A DNA stretch of 64,000 nt from Sipunculus nudus (Eukaryota > Annelida > Sipuncula > Golfingiida > Sipunculidae), in assembly GCA_026874595.1 (NCBI GenBank), contig CM049315.1, forward strand, positions 35,108,164 to 35,172,163, read 5' to 3'. Below, in pieces: positions 23,690-36,290 of the stretch (position 1 is the stretch's first letter; every line of letters starts with the position of its first letter). The notes beneath the pieces are model-generated. The model made no database searches. It had not been told where the DNA came from and saw only the letters and a program-made list of their open reading frames with translations. Both the position numbers and the translations under genes were made by a program.

Positions 23690-25030
23690 TAACATCATCG
23701 CATTGAGATCAGACTGAATATTGCAATGAGAGACGTTGATTATATATTTGAGTTTCAAGGCCAATATTGTCGGACTCATAGTTACACGGCATTTATTATG
23801 CTATATTCGTTAGGATGTGAATGTTATTGAGAATAAAGGGGATGTTTCCGTTCTCGCTCGATGAAGACATCGTGTTTACGTTCAACACGTTCAACATGCA
23901 CGTTTAATATTGATATCGTTAGGGAAGTATGACCTGTATCAAACTATTTTATGTGAACTCCTCAGCATTTTCATTTTAATTCCGGTCCCCGGAATATATA
24001 AGTTATTCTTTAAAACTTCAGTTAAGAGCATAAAAGAAGAGGTGGACTTTGTTTGCCTGAGAACTAGATCTACAAACTTTTTATGGGTGGTAAAGTTAAA
24101 TGTGATTATTTAAAGCATAATCTGTATTTGTGAATAAATTTGTTCACTCAAATTTTCTTCTTCCGTCACCAAGATCATAATTCGCATGTTGGCTAAACAC
24201 TAATCTTCAACAGATATTAATTCAAGCCTGGGTTAACGAGGAGCACTTCTGATTACCAACTGAGTATCATTGTCATGATAATAAATGCTCCTCATTTACA
24301 GGCGGAACCAGATTAATGAAGTCCACAATATCATATATAGGTTTGACTCGCCTAGTCCTTTGAGAACATTTTCATGAGCATCCTTCCCATTATACATCGC
24401 GGTGTTGTCAATGTTGCTATATTCCTTTTGGCTGTTCCAACCGGAAGGTTCTATCGGCCCGTCGGAGACGAAGCAATTTCTGACTTCATTCAGAGTAACT
24501 ACCCATACATTATTACACACTGATCATTCAGCAAAAGTTTTGGTCGAAACGGAGTCTAAGCTTCTGTATCAATGATAATATGTAGGGGTTGTTTGGTGTC
24601 CTCACCTTGCACAAGGCATATGAGTGTCTGAGGGGTTTGCACGGATCCGTGCAAACTTGCATAGTATTGACTCTCCCCGCCAGAGGTTGTAGCGCTTGAT
24701 CATTGTTTACACTATATCAGCGCTGAAGACTGCCGCAAAGTGAATGCATGCTCGTAAAACCATTGTCAATTAAAGTAAAAACTGTATCATTTTGAAATCC
24801 TTCTTTCTGCATAGCTTTGTCCGTCTCCTCGCTCTTAGAAAGTCTTTTTCATGGTAAGAGTGATAAACTTAAGCAGAGATTTGAGAGTCCTTCACGAGTT
24901 GCAAGCAAAATATCAACTGACTTGACGTGAGGGGAAATTTCAGAAACCGGATAGAGATTATGTAACATAGGGTCTCCTCTAATGCGTTACATAGCTGAGG
25001 TAGCTGCACAGGAGAGCCCTCACTCATGAT
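23690..25030. other. Intergenic, mostly unexplained
   Basis: Apart from the candidate exon at 24296-24519, nothing recognisable was found. Small frames lack domain or splice support. Confidence 0.4.
24296..24519 (-). CDS. Possible terminal exon, hydrophobic C-terminus
   Basis: In the sense direction an acceptor (TGAATGATCAG) precedes a frame that starts with two phase bases, then encodes 73 residues and a stop. The peptide is polar with two Cys (near CNNVWVV and NCFVSDG) and ends in a hydrophobic tail (LYMILWTSLIWF). That would suit a membrane or GPI-attachment tail. The composition looks more coding than nearby frames, but no upstream exon was identified and the family is not recognised. 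Confidence 0.25.
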
Positions 25031-25039
25031 TTAAACAAT

Positions 25040-25400
25040 AAAAAAATTATTGTCCCATATTATCAATATGTTCATAATATGTGGATAATTGCATTATTAT
25101 ACACCCCATTTATGGCACGTGTATCGCAATTATAGAAATTATATAATATCCGAGAAACTTGTTTATTAACTATATTGTTGATACATTCATAGTATGTGGA
25201 TAACTGCACTGTCATAAAACGTGATTATTAACAATATTATTAATACCTTCATAGCATGTGGATAACTGCATTGTCATACACACTATGTATGGCACATGTA
25301 TCGCATTTATAGTAATTTAAATATCCCAGAAACGTATTTATAAACGATATTATTGATACGTCCATAGTATGTGGATAACTGCACTGTCATATACACCCCT
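25040..25400. repeat. Degenerate tandem repeat, about 120-bp unit
   Basis: Three to four units share CATAGTATGTGGATAACTGC, ATTGTCATA and GGCACGTGTATCGCA segments in order, with indels. No coding content. Confidence 0.75.
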
Positions 25401-25659
25401 TGAAGACAAATTGACGCTACTGCACACCAACAAGGTTGAAATCCAATATGGCTTGAATACGCGAACTGCATTTAGGCTGCCTGCTGGTTGTACATCTGGT
25501 CCATAGATCATTAAGATAAAGGTACAAAAACCTTTCAATAACATGTGTATTATCTCACTCTATTAATTCGTTTTGGTTGAAAACCGTTTCCCAGCAAAGC
25601 TATCCTGAAACAAATTGTTATCTATAATTCACCTGTATTATATGTTGTTATGGTTTTGT

Positions 25660-25935
25660 ATGTGGGTGAACACAGTCCACGTGTGTCTATTTATCTGAAC
25701 ACAACTGTGTGAAAAGAGGTCAGATCTGGCGCATGCGCGAAAACTACAAAACAAAGAGAAGAAACAAGAAAGAAGCAGTGTAGGGAAAAAATGTAAGCTT
25801 AAAAGAAAAACATTTATTTGTGAAGCTACGCGGTATAGCCAACAGGTGGCATGAGCGCCATGTTTGTTTTGCTCCACTGATCGCGCCCGCTGAAAGCTTA
25901 TACCACTTCTCTACAGGAATAAGCATCCGGGTTGA
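25660..25935. repeat. Dispersed repeat, copy 1
   Basis: Shares CACAGTCCACGTGTGTCT near its start, ATCGCGCCCG in the middle and ACAGGAATAAGCA at its end with 62935-63215. Spacing is similar, so both are copies of one element of about 280 bases. Confidence 0.6.
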
Positions 25936-25959
25936 AAAACCGAATTTCATATATATTTA

Positions 25960-27411
25960 ACTTACCTGGTATGTGAAAAGATCCCTTTATAGAGCCGCCG
26001 TGGTCACCATTACCCTTATATAATGTCTGTAATTGTCCGTATTATAACAAGGAGGATACAGGAATTTTCACTAATTTGCCAACCTTAGAACCAACTGTAT
26101 GATTTTAACACACTGTATTATTACTACATGTTAACCTGTGTTACGATATGGTTATTTTAATGAAAATGTAGTACGTTCAATCAATATATAGAAAAATATC
26201 ATGATATTTAACGCTCTTGCTCATCAGACATGGGTTGATTCCTTTAGAATTTTTATCGAAAAAGGAACCCAAAGATATGTAGTATTATGATTTCAATTAT
26301 GATTACACAAAATATGCACAAAATAAGATCTTTGTCGATGGACCTTAACGGAGTAGTCGACAATTTGCAGCAGAAATTGGTCATCTCGGTAAACTAGCTC
26401 AGTACGAAAAACACGTACCCTTGGGACAAGACTTGTTGTTACCACAATGTCACCCTGCGCAGCCTCAGAGGCTTCCAGTGTTACACACATTTAAAAAAAA
26501 TATGACCAATAACTTTTCAAGTAAGTTCAGTTATTCTCAATAATACCGGAAAAAGGAACGGATCCCTCTGGCTTCGGAATTCCACATCGTGGCGTAAGCT
26601 GCTGCATCAGTGCTGACAGAAGACCAGTGCTGTTTGTCGATGTAAAGACATGTGAAACAACTTCAGAGGGTCTTGCCATTTCAATGGTGATAAATCCAGC
26701 TGCTTCTGGTTCATCCTTAAGTTAATATTTCCACGAATCCTATAACTTTTCTTCCAAACTGGTCCCATTACGCTCAAACTTGATATGTCTTACTTAACTT
26801 ATGTTTTAAATCATAGACTAAGGTTTTTTTCTATAAGATGTATACGGCCTTCTCTATTTATATATTTGACTGGAAGTGACTAAGCTCTCTTTTACTGGGT
26901 ATTTAACGATAGTTGTTTTTTTCTTGATTTAAACAGCGAATCTTTGATCTTTAAGAAAATAACAATTTACAAATGAAAAGGGGAAAGTCAGCTCCAGCTC
27001 CAGTCAGCTTCCCTTTTTCATGCAGAGACGCTTAATATCAGATTATACTGGCAACAGTTGGGAACCACAACAATCTAGACTAAGCGTGATGCAATATGGG
27101 CCAATCAAACGACTTTATGTTCATCCTGCATCCCTAAACATTTTCAGTACAGCCTTCCTCCAATGGCCAACCCCGACTTTGAAAAGAGGTTCAACTTGCA
27201 CCCGCCAGCTACCTCCACTAAGACGGCTAAGGTCTTACAGCCCTTGGTATCCATGCAATGGATGGCACACTTGATACTGCTGCAGTATTTTCCTCCAGGG
27301 AGGGAGCCACTGGAACAGTACTGTTTGCCGAAAGTGCCAGGTCCAATCCGGTCGTCTTAGCACAAAACCTGTCTGAATACACGAAGTAATTTTCACCAAC
27401 AATATAATATA

Positions 27412-27465
<54 letters not shown>

Positions 27466-29700
27466 TAAGGACAAGTAATACAGAACAGACATAAACTGGG
27501 TAAGCGTCTGTAACGCCACATACGCAGCAGACATATATCTTGGGAACTTTCTCGCCAAAGTCCAAAATATAAAAACACCATGTAGGGGCAATTCAACAAA
27601 TTTATTCCAATCACGTCCAAAATGGCTTTCGCCCACCGTTGACTGGCTCCAGTCTAAAAAACTCAATGTCTTCAAAAATACCAAAATACGAAGTTCCCTT
27701 GCAGCATTCTAAGGCCCTACTCGCTAAACTTCTAAAAGAACTCCAGGACCGATATAGTCCGCTTGCGTAATTTTTTACCTCAAGCCCAGCTACAACTGAC
27801 ACAACTACAGCTGCGACTTCCCATCACAAATACTAATCTAGTACTGTTTTACCTTTCAACCGTATTTCAGAATGTATAATCAAGATTATTACATGAGACA
27901 TGAGCCTTATTATCTTTCAAATATGAGTATATGGTTATTGCGAGAGTCAAGATTATAAAGTGGTACAGATACAGCAAAAAACTTACGAAGGAGATATATA
28001 AGTTTCTTGGACACTCCTCCTGATAAATATACGTAAATAAAAAGCACGTCTTTCCGGTTTCAGTTGCTAGAAAGACACCAATAGAGGAAAGTGCGGTGCT
28101 GAAAAAGAAATAAGAATTTCATCTTAGACGGAATAAACAACATTTCTTTCTGCAAAGACTGTCGTCATCTCCCTGAAAATTATAAGACTTTTCAATGTTT
28201 AGACGGATTTGAGCTAAAAATCAATATTTACGTAAAAAAGTGTGGATTTTCCTGTTTTATCCAGCCATTATCAGATCACTCAAGTTGAGTCTGTTTCATA
28301 TTCCCGCACGCCTGATTGATGTGTACACATAACGGATGACAAATGCGTCAGGTTTATTCGTAAAAACACTTTATCACGGCTGATTAGGTTCATTGAAAAA
28401 TTATGTAGGAATGTTAAATCCGAAGTTTTATAAATTTTCAATATGATGCTGTTAAGATAAAGATATTTCAAACCCGGTAATTGTATATAGTTGATCAGTT
28501 CCTTGTATTTGACGATCGTCTTTGTAGGGACCGGTCGAATACATTAACCATAGATATGACAGAAAAATATATATTAATTAGTATTTGTCTCTAAACATTC
28601 ACAACTGAAAATTAAAAATAAAAATCATTAGGTGTTTTAATCGGAGAAACCAGTGGTGTAGGAAGCACGCAGCAGAAGGGGCTACATGCCTCCCCAGTAT
28701 AAATATATTTAACACTATAGTGTTTGGTTAGTTGGTACTGGGGAGATATGATTCTACCATTCCCCTATCAATATCCATTTAAATAACGATACAAAGATCC
28801 AACTGAAATGATTTTCATGCTTAAAATGTAATGTCACAGATTTAATCTCAATGTTTTTATCAAATCAAATTATAATATATATTCATAGGTGAATTATGCT
28901 GTGGATTTTTCTTTGACTCATTTAATTATTTTTTTTTATATCACTGTTCTTTTTCCCCTTTTCGGTTTATATAACACAATAGGTAAGGTAAGACAATCAG
29001 CGTATTGGTCGTTTATATTACATAATTTACAATAGTATTAGAATATTGGCCGTTTATATTAGATTGCTGGCTGTTATTAATACGTATAATTGTCGGTTAT
29101 TGATCCTCCGTCAGTCGCGGTATAATATTGTTCAATTAGATGACAATTGGCTTATCTATTAGAAATTTTGCACAAAAAGTGAAGACAGGAAGTTGATGAA
29201 ATTTGGTATTTAGATGAAATAGGGGTGACTATGAAACGAAAATCCACGCGATGAAAACTGTTCGGCGGCTGAAAGGGGAGGGGGGCTAGACCCCCCCCCC
29301 CCCCCACACACACATTCTGGATCCGTTTCTGTCAGGGGCCGTCTTTGTTCATGAAACAAAGAAAAGAATATGCTACATTTTTATTACAAGCGGCTTCTTC
29401 TTTATCGAGGTCAAGAGACTGGCCATTTGACTGGTATTAGGGGCTGTCTTCGGTCTACGGGTGTCCTGTGTTCGCTGTGAGGGAAGCGTGACAACGTATG
29501 CAATGCTAAGTAAGGTTTGAACAGGATCCTCGCGGAGGTATTAAGATTGTCGTCAACTACACATCTAGTATCAACATGTAGTATCAACATGTAGTTATTC
29601 ATTGACTCCGCCAGGAGGGTATGCATTCAACCCCATTCGTGTGTGTGATTGTGTGTATGTAACTCACGCAATCGTGGACGGAATCTCATGAAACTTGCAG
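25960..29700. other. Intergenic, possible decayed element near 27.0-27.8 kb
   Basis: No gene supported. Frames at about 27020-27360 and 27600-27840 have balanced base composition unlike the flanks and could be remnants of a transposon protein, but no motif was recognised. A (TA)n tract lies at 27402-27462, and a 15-base C run near 29291. Confidence 0.4.
27402..27462. repeat. (TA)n microsatellite
   Basis: TA tract with one ATT interruption. Confidence 0.95.
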
Positions 29701-29744
29701 TGCACTTCGGGAAAAGGTCAGCAATGAACAACTGATTTGAATGT

Positions 29745-29935
29745 GTAGTGAATGGTCCGGATTCAGAAATGCACTCAAAGAATCTTCACAAATGTTCAGT
29801 CTCTCATGCAGGAATTAACCTGGGAATCTGGGGCCGAATATGTGAATACAGTGGAAAGCATCCAATAATAGGGACCTCCCGTCCCCCACACGGCAGAGGC
29901 TTGCATTCCTTAGAATGCAGATTAGTAGTTTATTA
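29745..29935 (+). repeat. Dispersed repeat family, copy
   Basis: Shares an ordered set of motifs (GGATTCAG, AACCTGGGAATNTGG, CCGAATANG, GGACC, CCACACGGC, AGGCTTGCATTCCT) with 61970-62105 (same strand) and 52640-52810 (opposite strand). No coding frame is shared among copies. Confidence 0.55.
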
Positions 29936-29989
29936 TCAAAACAAAAGTCATGAACCGAATCTAAAAATAGATAGAGAATTATAGTGACA

Positions 29990-30940
29990 CCAGAGGAACA
30001 ATTAGTAAATTTCGTTGATCATTTGGATGCCCATACATATTTGTAATGTATTTTCACCATTGTGAGATGGGGCCAAGTACTAGAGTCCTACCCTTGGTCA
30101 GAAGCCGCCTTTATTTAACTAAACTTTTATGCAACCATGTCACAATTTATATATTTTTACTACATAATAAAAGTATCTTTATATCCTGGTAAAGGTAAAT
30201 ATGTTGTCTCTGAACGTTTTTCTCGTTTTGCACGTCTGTGTAGAATACAAGTGTGTATGGAACATACGTGTAGACGTATGTGTCACACTCTATTTTCATA
30301 TTTTATGTAATCTTAAAAACCCAGCGGGAAACAGGCCTACCTTAGTGGTTTACTATATGTGCATGATGTGAATGGGGTCAAAGGGAAACACTGTTTGTTC
30401 CACGTTACACGGTGCCAATATACTGTGTTCAAAACATTTGTATAATGCTAATCATATCCAACTGATCTTACCATATTGATTAATGCCAAATCTGACTCGG
30501 AATGTTATTATTAGCAAACCCCTGCCACTAGCCTTTCATTAATACAATGTTCAGTCAGACGGCATATATCTGATTAGTAGGTATGGAGTTAAAGTGTTTT
30601 GTGCCACCTCTAAATAACATCAGTGAAAGAGGCGGATGGAAACTGGACTTTTAGTACGTTTCCGGTATGGAACCATAAACTACACATTTTAAGTTGAATG
30701 TAACCTTACTTGGTCGGGTATAGGAAGGTCTGCGCTTAACAGTTAATGCCGCAATTACCTTCAGGGAAAAACTCTTGAGAACAGCAGGTATACTAACTGG
30801 TCAACAAATATCTGAGGACAAATCGGGCGGACTACCTGGTTTGTTGTTTCGTTGGCTATATCCAGTGGAAATATAAAATATCGTATGGAATATTTATGGA
30901 ACAAGTATATATCAATATAAACGATGGATATAAACGTACT
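29990..30940. other. 5' flank of receptor C, no gene seen
   Basis: AT-rich DNA without repeats or coding frames of note. Any promoter for the receptor at 30946 should lie here, but no convincing TATA or splice acceptor next to the start codon was seen. Confidence 0.4.
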
Positions 30941-30945
30941 TTTTA

Positions 30946-31992
30946 ATGTGTACTATTTTTATTCTGCACAATGACACAATGATAAAAACAGAAAACAACA
31001 CCACAGAACTCACCGACGTTCTTCCCTACAGTGTCAGGGTAGGATACACCACAACTTATTGTGTATTAGGTCTGCTGATTGTAGGTGGCAATGGGCTCTT
31101 CTTGATTACCTATTTTCGCCGGAATAATCGAAGATTCAGAACAAATGCGGTTCTTTTCCTTGTGAATTTGGCCTTCGCGGATTTGTTGGTCGGTCTGAAC
31201 ATGCCGTATCACGTCGTTTTGACGCAGAATTCGGCCATTGATAAAATCTATGGACTATGCATCACTCGTCAAATCCTCGTCATGTTTCCAATCACTGCGT
31301 CTGTGAATCTTCTTCTGACTATGTCTGTTGACCGCTTTCTTGCAGTCGCGTATCCTTTAAAGTACGCAGTGTTTATGCCTCGTCACAGAGCTTATTACAC
31401 GGCATTATTTATTTGGATATCTTCGATAATACTTGCTGTTTTTGCGCCCATTGGATCGTTAACCACGTTTGATAATTCTAAAGAGGTCAAGTGTGAATTA
31501 ACTTTAATTTTCAAACCGGAACTTTTTACGTGTCTTGTCATACCAAGTGTGATGGTCGTCACTGTTGTCATTGCAACAATTTACACCTTGATTTCTCTAA
31601 GGATAATCAAGCACAAGAGAAAGACCATATTCATCACTTCCGGGTCGGTACTGTCGATATCGTCTACAGCATCATCAACGAGAAAGCCATTTCTGCGATA
31701 TGAGTCCAAAGTTGCCGTGACAAGTATGATAGTAGTTTGTGTTTTCTATGTATGCTTCCTACCATTCTTCTTGTTGTTAGGGGTGCAGACATACGGATCC
31801 CTTCTGGACGATACAAGGCTGAATCGCTATAGAACGATAGCTTCATTTCCGGCATTATGCAATTCTGCTATGAATGCATTTATCTATGCTTGGCGCATGC
31901 CAACGTTTCGAGAAAATTTAAAGGAAATATTTTGCGTTAAGAATAAACTTCAACGCCAGTTATCTGTCACCAGGGTAGCACTCTCACAGTAA
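30946..31992 (+). CDS. Class A GPCR, amine/adenosine-receptor-like (C)
   Basis: Intronless frame of 348 residues for a rhodopsin-family receptor. Landmarks: sequons at N17/N18; N49 in TM1; LAFAD with D79 in TM2; C105 at the top of TM3 paired with C183 in loop 2; DRF at 129-131; W157 in TM4; P200 in TM5; CFLP at 270-273; NAFIY at 310-314; a short Arg/Lys-rich tail after CVKNK. The variants DRF, CFxP (usual CWxP) and NAxxY (usual NPxxY) are shared with receptor D at 38993. The layout resembles invertebrate orphans near the aminergic, adenosine and melanocortin group. No TM3 Asp of the amine type is visible (the segment reads RQILVMFPITASVN), so a biogenic amine ligand is doubtful. Met12 (30979) is an alternative start. 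Confidence 0.9.
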   Translation: MCTIFILHNDTMIKTENNTTELTDVLPYSVRVGYTTTYCVLGLLIVGGNGLFLITYFRRNNRRFRTNAVLFLVNLAFADLLVGLNMPYHVVLTQNSAIDKIYGLCITRQILVMFPITASVNLLLTMSVDRFLAVAYPLKYAVFMPRHRAYYTALFIWISSIILAVFAPIGSLTTFDNSKEVKCELTLIFKPELFTCLVIPSVMVVTVVIATIYTLISLRIIKHKRKTIFITSGSVLSISSTASSTRKPFLRYESKVAVTSMIVVCVFYVCFLPFFLLLGVQTYGSLLDDTRLNRYRTIASFPALCNSAMNAFIYAWRMPTFRENLKEIFCVKNKLQRQLSVTRVALSQ

Positions 31993-32164
31993 ATATGCAA
32001 CGCGCAATCCTCTGAATGCCTCTGGCAGCATTTCGATATTACTGGAAAACCACTTGTATTAAAAATATGAAAAAAAACAAGATAGGACAGCAAGAATAAT
32101 GTTTATCAAAACAGACAGAGGGAACAGATAGTTCTGGATTTTGGCATGTAAAATTGGGCAAATG

Positions 32165-32745
32165 AAACTGTACCGAAGTCGACCCAGACTCCATCCGTGC
32201 ACGTCTAAAGCAAAGGACATTACAATTCGATGAAGCATGAAGGGTGAACGTACTTATAAGGTAAATGAAAGTAAAAAAAATTGATCCAGGCTCCTTCCGT
32301 GCATGTGCAAGGCAATACCTAATCGGCAATGAATCGATCGAGACTCCGTCCGTCCATGTGCCAACTAAAAGGCTTGAAGTCAGAGCAGGCTAAATCTGTG
32401 CACGTGTATTGCATAATGAATGGCACTGAAAAAGTCGGAGTCCCCTTCAGTGCATACTCGTGTAAGGTGATTTAAACTACATGGAATTTCGACGCAAAAT
32501 TCTGTCTGTGCACGTGTAAGGTGATCTTAACGGCTTGGAATTCGACGCAGGGTCCATCTGTGCACGTGCAAGTTGATCTAAACTATAGGGAATTCGATGC
32601 AGACTCCAACTGTGCACGTGAAAGGTGATCTTAAATGCAGGCATTTTGACGCAGACTCCATCTGTGCACGTGTAAGGCAAACTTTACTGCAGTGAAGTCG
32701 GCGAAGAATCAATCCATGCAAGATTAAGGTAAACTTAGTCATTCA
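32165..32745. repeat. About 57-bp minisatellite with CACGTG core
   Basis: About ten degenerate units sit just past the stop of receptor C. Each has a core near CAGACTCCATCTGTGCACGTG followed by TAAGGTGATCTTAAA and GGAATTCGA. The E-box palindrome CACGTG is kept in most units while the rest varies. Later units (32490-32690) are the most regular. Confidence 0.85.
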
Positions 32746-32749
32746 AGAT

Positions 32750-33460
32750 TCGTTGCATGCATAGATATCCAAGAACGCATAGACATAAGAAGGACGGGTA
32801 AAAATCATCGCATGACTGATGGGATAATGCCTGAAGACTTTGCTGTCAAATTCATTATTTTATCATTTATGAATATTCAGTCGTTTGAGTTATATCCATG
32901 TGAAAGTCAATGAAGCTAGTTTTATAGGGAGGAAAGCTTCGTTTTAGCTCTATCGAATGGAGGGAAAAAGTCGTTTGGGAACTGCTTTGGGGACAACCTG
33001 CTGACAGCACAAGGCATGCGGATCCCGCTTCACATGTTATGGCTAGCTTTTCACAGTTAACGATGACTCCATATGCTTGAGCCTGCTGCCATATTTACTA
33101 AAGCAAAATAAATAATAACTTAATGATACAATTTATTAATATGTTTCCCTGTTTATACCTCATGCAGCGAGATTTCTGTATTATTCGCCGACAATTAGGG
33201 TGCCGGTGATTCATGACGTAATATAAACAAACCAATAGTTATATGTACGTACACATAAAGTAGAAGTACATGTATTTATTACTATCTTGGTCAATTAGTT
33301 ATAAAAGATGTTCATTTTTTTGTATGATAATAAATAACAGTAAATCAAATAATGTGATATTTGATGTGGGTTTATGTATTTGGTAAAAAACCTACGGATT
33401 CCTTTCATTCAGAAGCATCACGTAGTCTCTCTCCAGGTAGTCTAGCAGACATGCATGCAA
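32750..33460. other. Intergenic, no gene seen
   Basis: Unremarkable AT-rich sequence between the minisatellite and the simple-repeat zone. Confidence 0.4.
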
Positions 33461-33839
33461 ATTATAAAAATAATAATAATTATAAAAAAAATAATGATAA
33501 TAATGATGATAATAATAATAATAATAAATAAAATATTTTATTAATATTAAATAACAAAAAATATAAAAATATTGAATAATATCAAATAATATATGTAGAT
33601 TAAATATAAAAAAAATATATATTAAATAATAGTAAATAATGTTGAATAATATTGTTGTATATATATATAACTAAACGTTAAGCACGCTGGAGCATCGTGC
33701 TATTACTCCGAGTTTCACGCCGTTGCCGGTATCGGCACCCGGGCGATCATCAGATAACTGACGCTTGTTGGGGACCCAGCTATAACTGTTACTTTCTTTT
33801 TACACGGTTCGGTGGCTTCAGGTGTCGGCATTTCGAAAT

Positions 33840-33891
<52 letters not shown>

Positions 33892-33985
33892 ATATCGTAA
33901 CGTATTTGAATTGGTGGAAAGATATAAATATTATTCAATTATATTAAAATATAAAATAATATTTAATAATAATAATAATAATAAT
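33460..33985. repeat. (TAA)n and (TA)n simple-repeat zone
   Basis: Long stretches of AAT/ATA trinucleotide repeats (33468-33660 and 33950-33985) surround a pure TA tract at 33844-33888. Confidence 0.9.
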
Positions 33986-33989
33986 ATAA

Positions 33990-34239
33990 AACAACCCGTG
34001 CTACGCACGGTTTGGGGCGAGCAGTTAGTTCTGATGTCAAAAAGTCTTTCATAGTTAAATAATTTGATTGTACAATGTTATTGTACACATACGCAAATAT
34101 TGCAAATAAAAGTAGGGGAGTCTCTTCGGACAAACCCGGGCATAGGCCTATGTATGACGTAAATCACGGCAATCCGTATGGTGGTATCAGAGGATATACG
34201 GAAAATCACATAAATCGCGTAGCGTTATTTATATATAGA
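33990..34239 (-). mobile_element. Non-autonomous Helitron, eroded 3' end
   Basis: In the minus sense it begins A then TCTATATATAAATAACGC (from 34239) and ends in the hairpin CCGTGCGTAGCACGG, like the intact copy at 63631-63757. Internal motifs (ATACGGAAAATCACA and CAATCCGTATGGTGGTATC on the plus strand) are shared. The terminal CTAG is missing; AT-rich repeat follows the hairpin. No Rep/helicase frame. Confidence 0.65.
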
Positions 34240-35380
34240 TCGTGGCGTATTTGAATTCGTGGAAATACAAGCGTCACCAATTCGTGCGCCTGTGCACAAC
34301 TCAGTCGTTCAGTGTTGAACAAACAAGCTTCGCCCGGCCCAAGCCTGACAAGGGAACATATCAGCCGTGACAGACAGGTGCTGGCCGATTCCTCGGCTCT
34401 TTGTTATCATACTCGATCTCTACACGCCCACAGATAACGTCAACCCTCATTTGATCGGAAGAAATATGAAACGGGACTGTCCACATATATTTTTTACTTT
34501 TTATTTCTTAAATCAAGTACATGGCGTTGGTCACATGTAGCGTCAGATAACGCGAAAAGGGCCGTGGGACAAGAAGCTCGGCAATCAACGTGCCAATTTA
34601 GTTCGCAACTATTTCGAGATTAATTTTTAAAAATCAGAAATCGGCTTAAAGGGCCGATAAAACATGAATTTTACTCATCTGAAAATTAGCCGACCATAAT
34701 AGGTATACTATTTTTCTGTGACGCTTATAACCTGCTCATTAGGTCATTTATATCGGCAATATTTAGATAAAGTGCCGCGTGTCTGATGAAAGGCTCAATT
34801 TTATGCACGCATCAGTCAGCAAGATTCGGAATAAGTGTAATTAACAATCGCTTTACAGGGTAATGCAAATGAGTTTACATCGCCCTAGTCTTTAAGCCAA
34901 TGAAAAACCGTACCGCGGTAATCGTAGTTACGAACATTGGAACATGAGTACCGTCCTCGCCTTGTCAGAAGTACCGCTTTATGCGACGGAAATGTGGTAT
35001 TGTTCTTAAATATTTCACCAAAAGCTGCCATCAAGATATTCTCTGACCTTGGGATTTATTTTATCGTCGGTATCATGAATATGTGGGTAATCTTGACTCA
35101 CGTAAACCACGAAAATAGCCCAAACTTATATTTTTGAATCTACAGTATATAAATCGTACATTTAAATTTTAATAAATAGCATGTTTTTATGTTTTTATAA
35201 TATACTTATAAATTTCTATTAATGCCACTTATAATTACCTTGGTAATAACAATAAATAGAGTTATGCCTTGTGAGTTTATGAACTTTTCATGTAATAAAA
35301 TTGTAATGTTCTTATCATTATCTGAGATATGAAATTAATTATGAAATTGCATAAATTTGAATTAGTGATCAAGAAGCAAG
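34240..35380. other. Intergenic, no gene seen
   Basis: Moderately GC-balanced sequence up to about 34.9 kb, then AT-rich. A 66-codon frame at 34937-35137 has no recognisable features. Confidence 0.4.
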
Positions 35381-35384
35381 AAAA

Positions 35385-36290
35385 TATAAGGGCTAACAGT
35401 ATATGTCGTTTTTTCCGTGAAATAGCTTATATATGTTCGCATAACGTCTTTATATTTTCATATTTCTTTGCTAATATTTCTACTGAAATAATAGGAAAAT
35501 AGTGTAATATAATATTATTTACTGTTAGTCCTTGATATATAGTATATGTTTATAACATACGTACATATATTATATTGTACGATTTTTCTGTTATTTCAAT
35601 AGGAGTATAAGCAAATAAATGAAAATATAAAGATATTATGTGAACATTTCTAAGCTTTCACAGGGAAAAACTACATTTACTGTTAGCCCTCAATATATAG
35701 TGTATGTTTTATTCATATATATTATATTATATTATACGATTATAAATATAATTTAATATTTCTGTAATAAAACATACACTATATATTAGTATATATCAAT
35801 ATATGTTGTTTTTTTTCCTGAAATACCATAGATATGTTTGCATAAGGTCTCTATATTTTCATATTTTTTGCTAATATTCCTATTTAAATAATAGGAAAAT
35901 AATATTATATAATATGTATGTAATAAAACATACTATATGTTAAGGGCTAACAGTATATGTCGTTTTTTTCCCTGTGATAGCTTAGATATGCTCACATTAG
36001 TTTTTATATTTTCATTTTTTATGCTAAAAGTCTAATTGAAATAATAGGAAAATAGTATAATATAATATCATATAATATGTATGTTATAAAACATACACTA
36101 TATATTAAGGGCTAACAGTATATGTAGTTTTGTCCCTGAAATAGGTTAGATATGTTCGCATTATGTCTTTACATTTTCATATTTTTCTAATATTCTTATT
36201 AAAATAATTGGAAAAAAGAGTATAATATAATATAATGTAATATTTATGTAATAAAACATACACTATATATAATTATACTCATAAAACAAC
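35385..36290. repeat. Array of about 170-bp units in mixed orientation
   Basis: A unit beginning GGGCTAACAGTATATGTCG and containing CATATTTTT, GCTAATATT, AATAATAGGAAAATA and ATAAAACATACACTATATA occurs in the direct sense near 35388, 35790, 35943 and 36108. It occurs inverted between about 35520 and 35720. Neighbouring units can therefore fold back on each other. Confidence 0.75.

Noticed and set aside
27227-27565. 112-codon minus-strand frame
   Set aside because: Crosses a TA repeat and lacks any recognisable product.
27020-27840. Coding gene in two plus-strand blocks
   Set aside because: Frames are short, interrupted and show no known motif; kept only as a possible decayed element.
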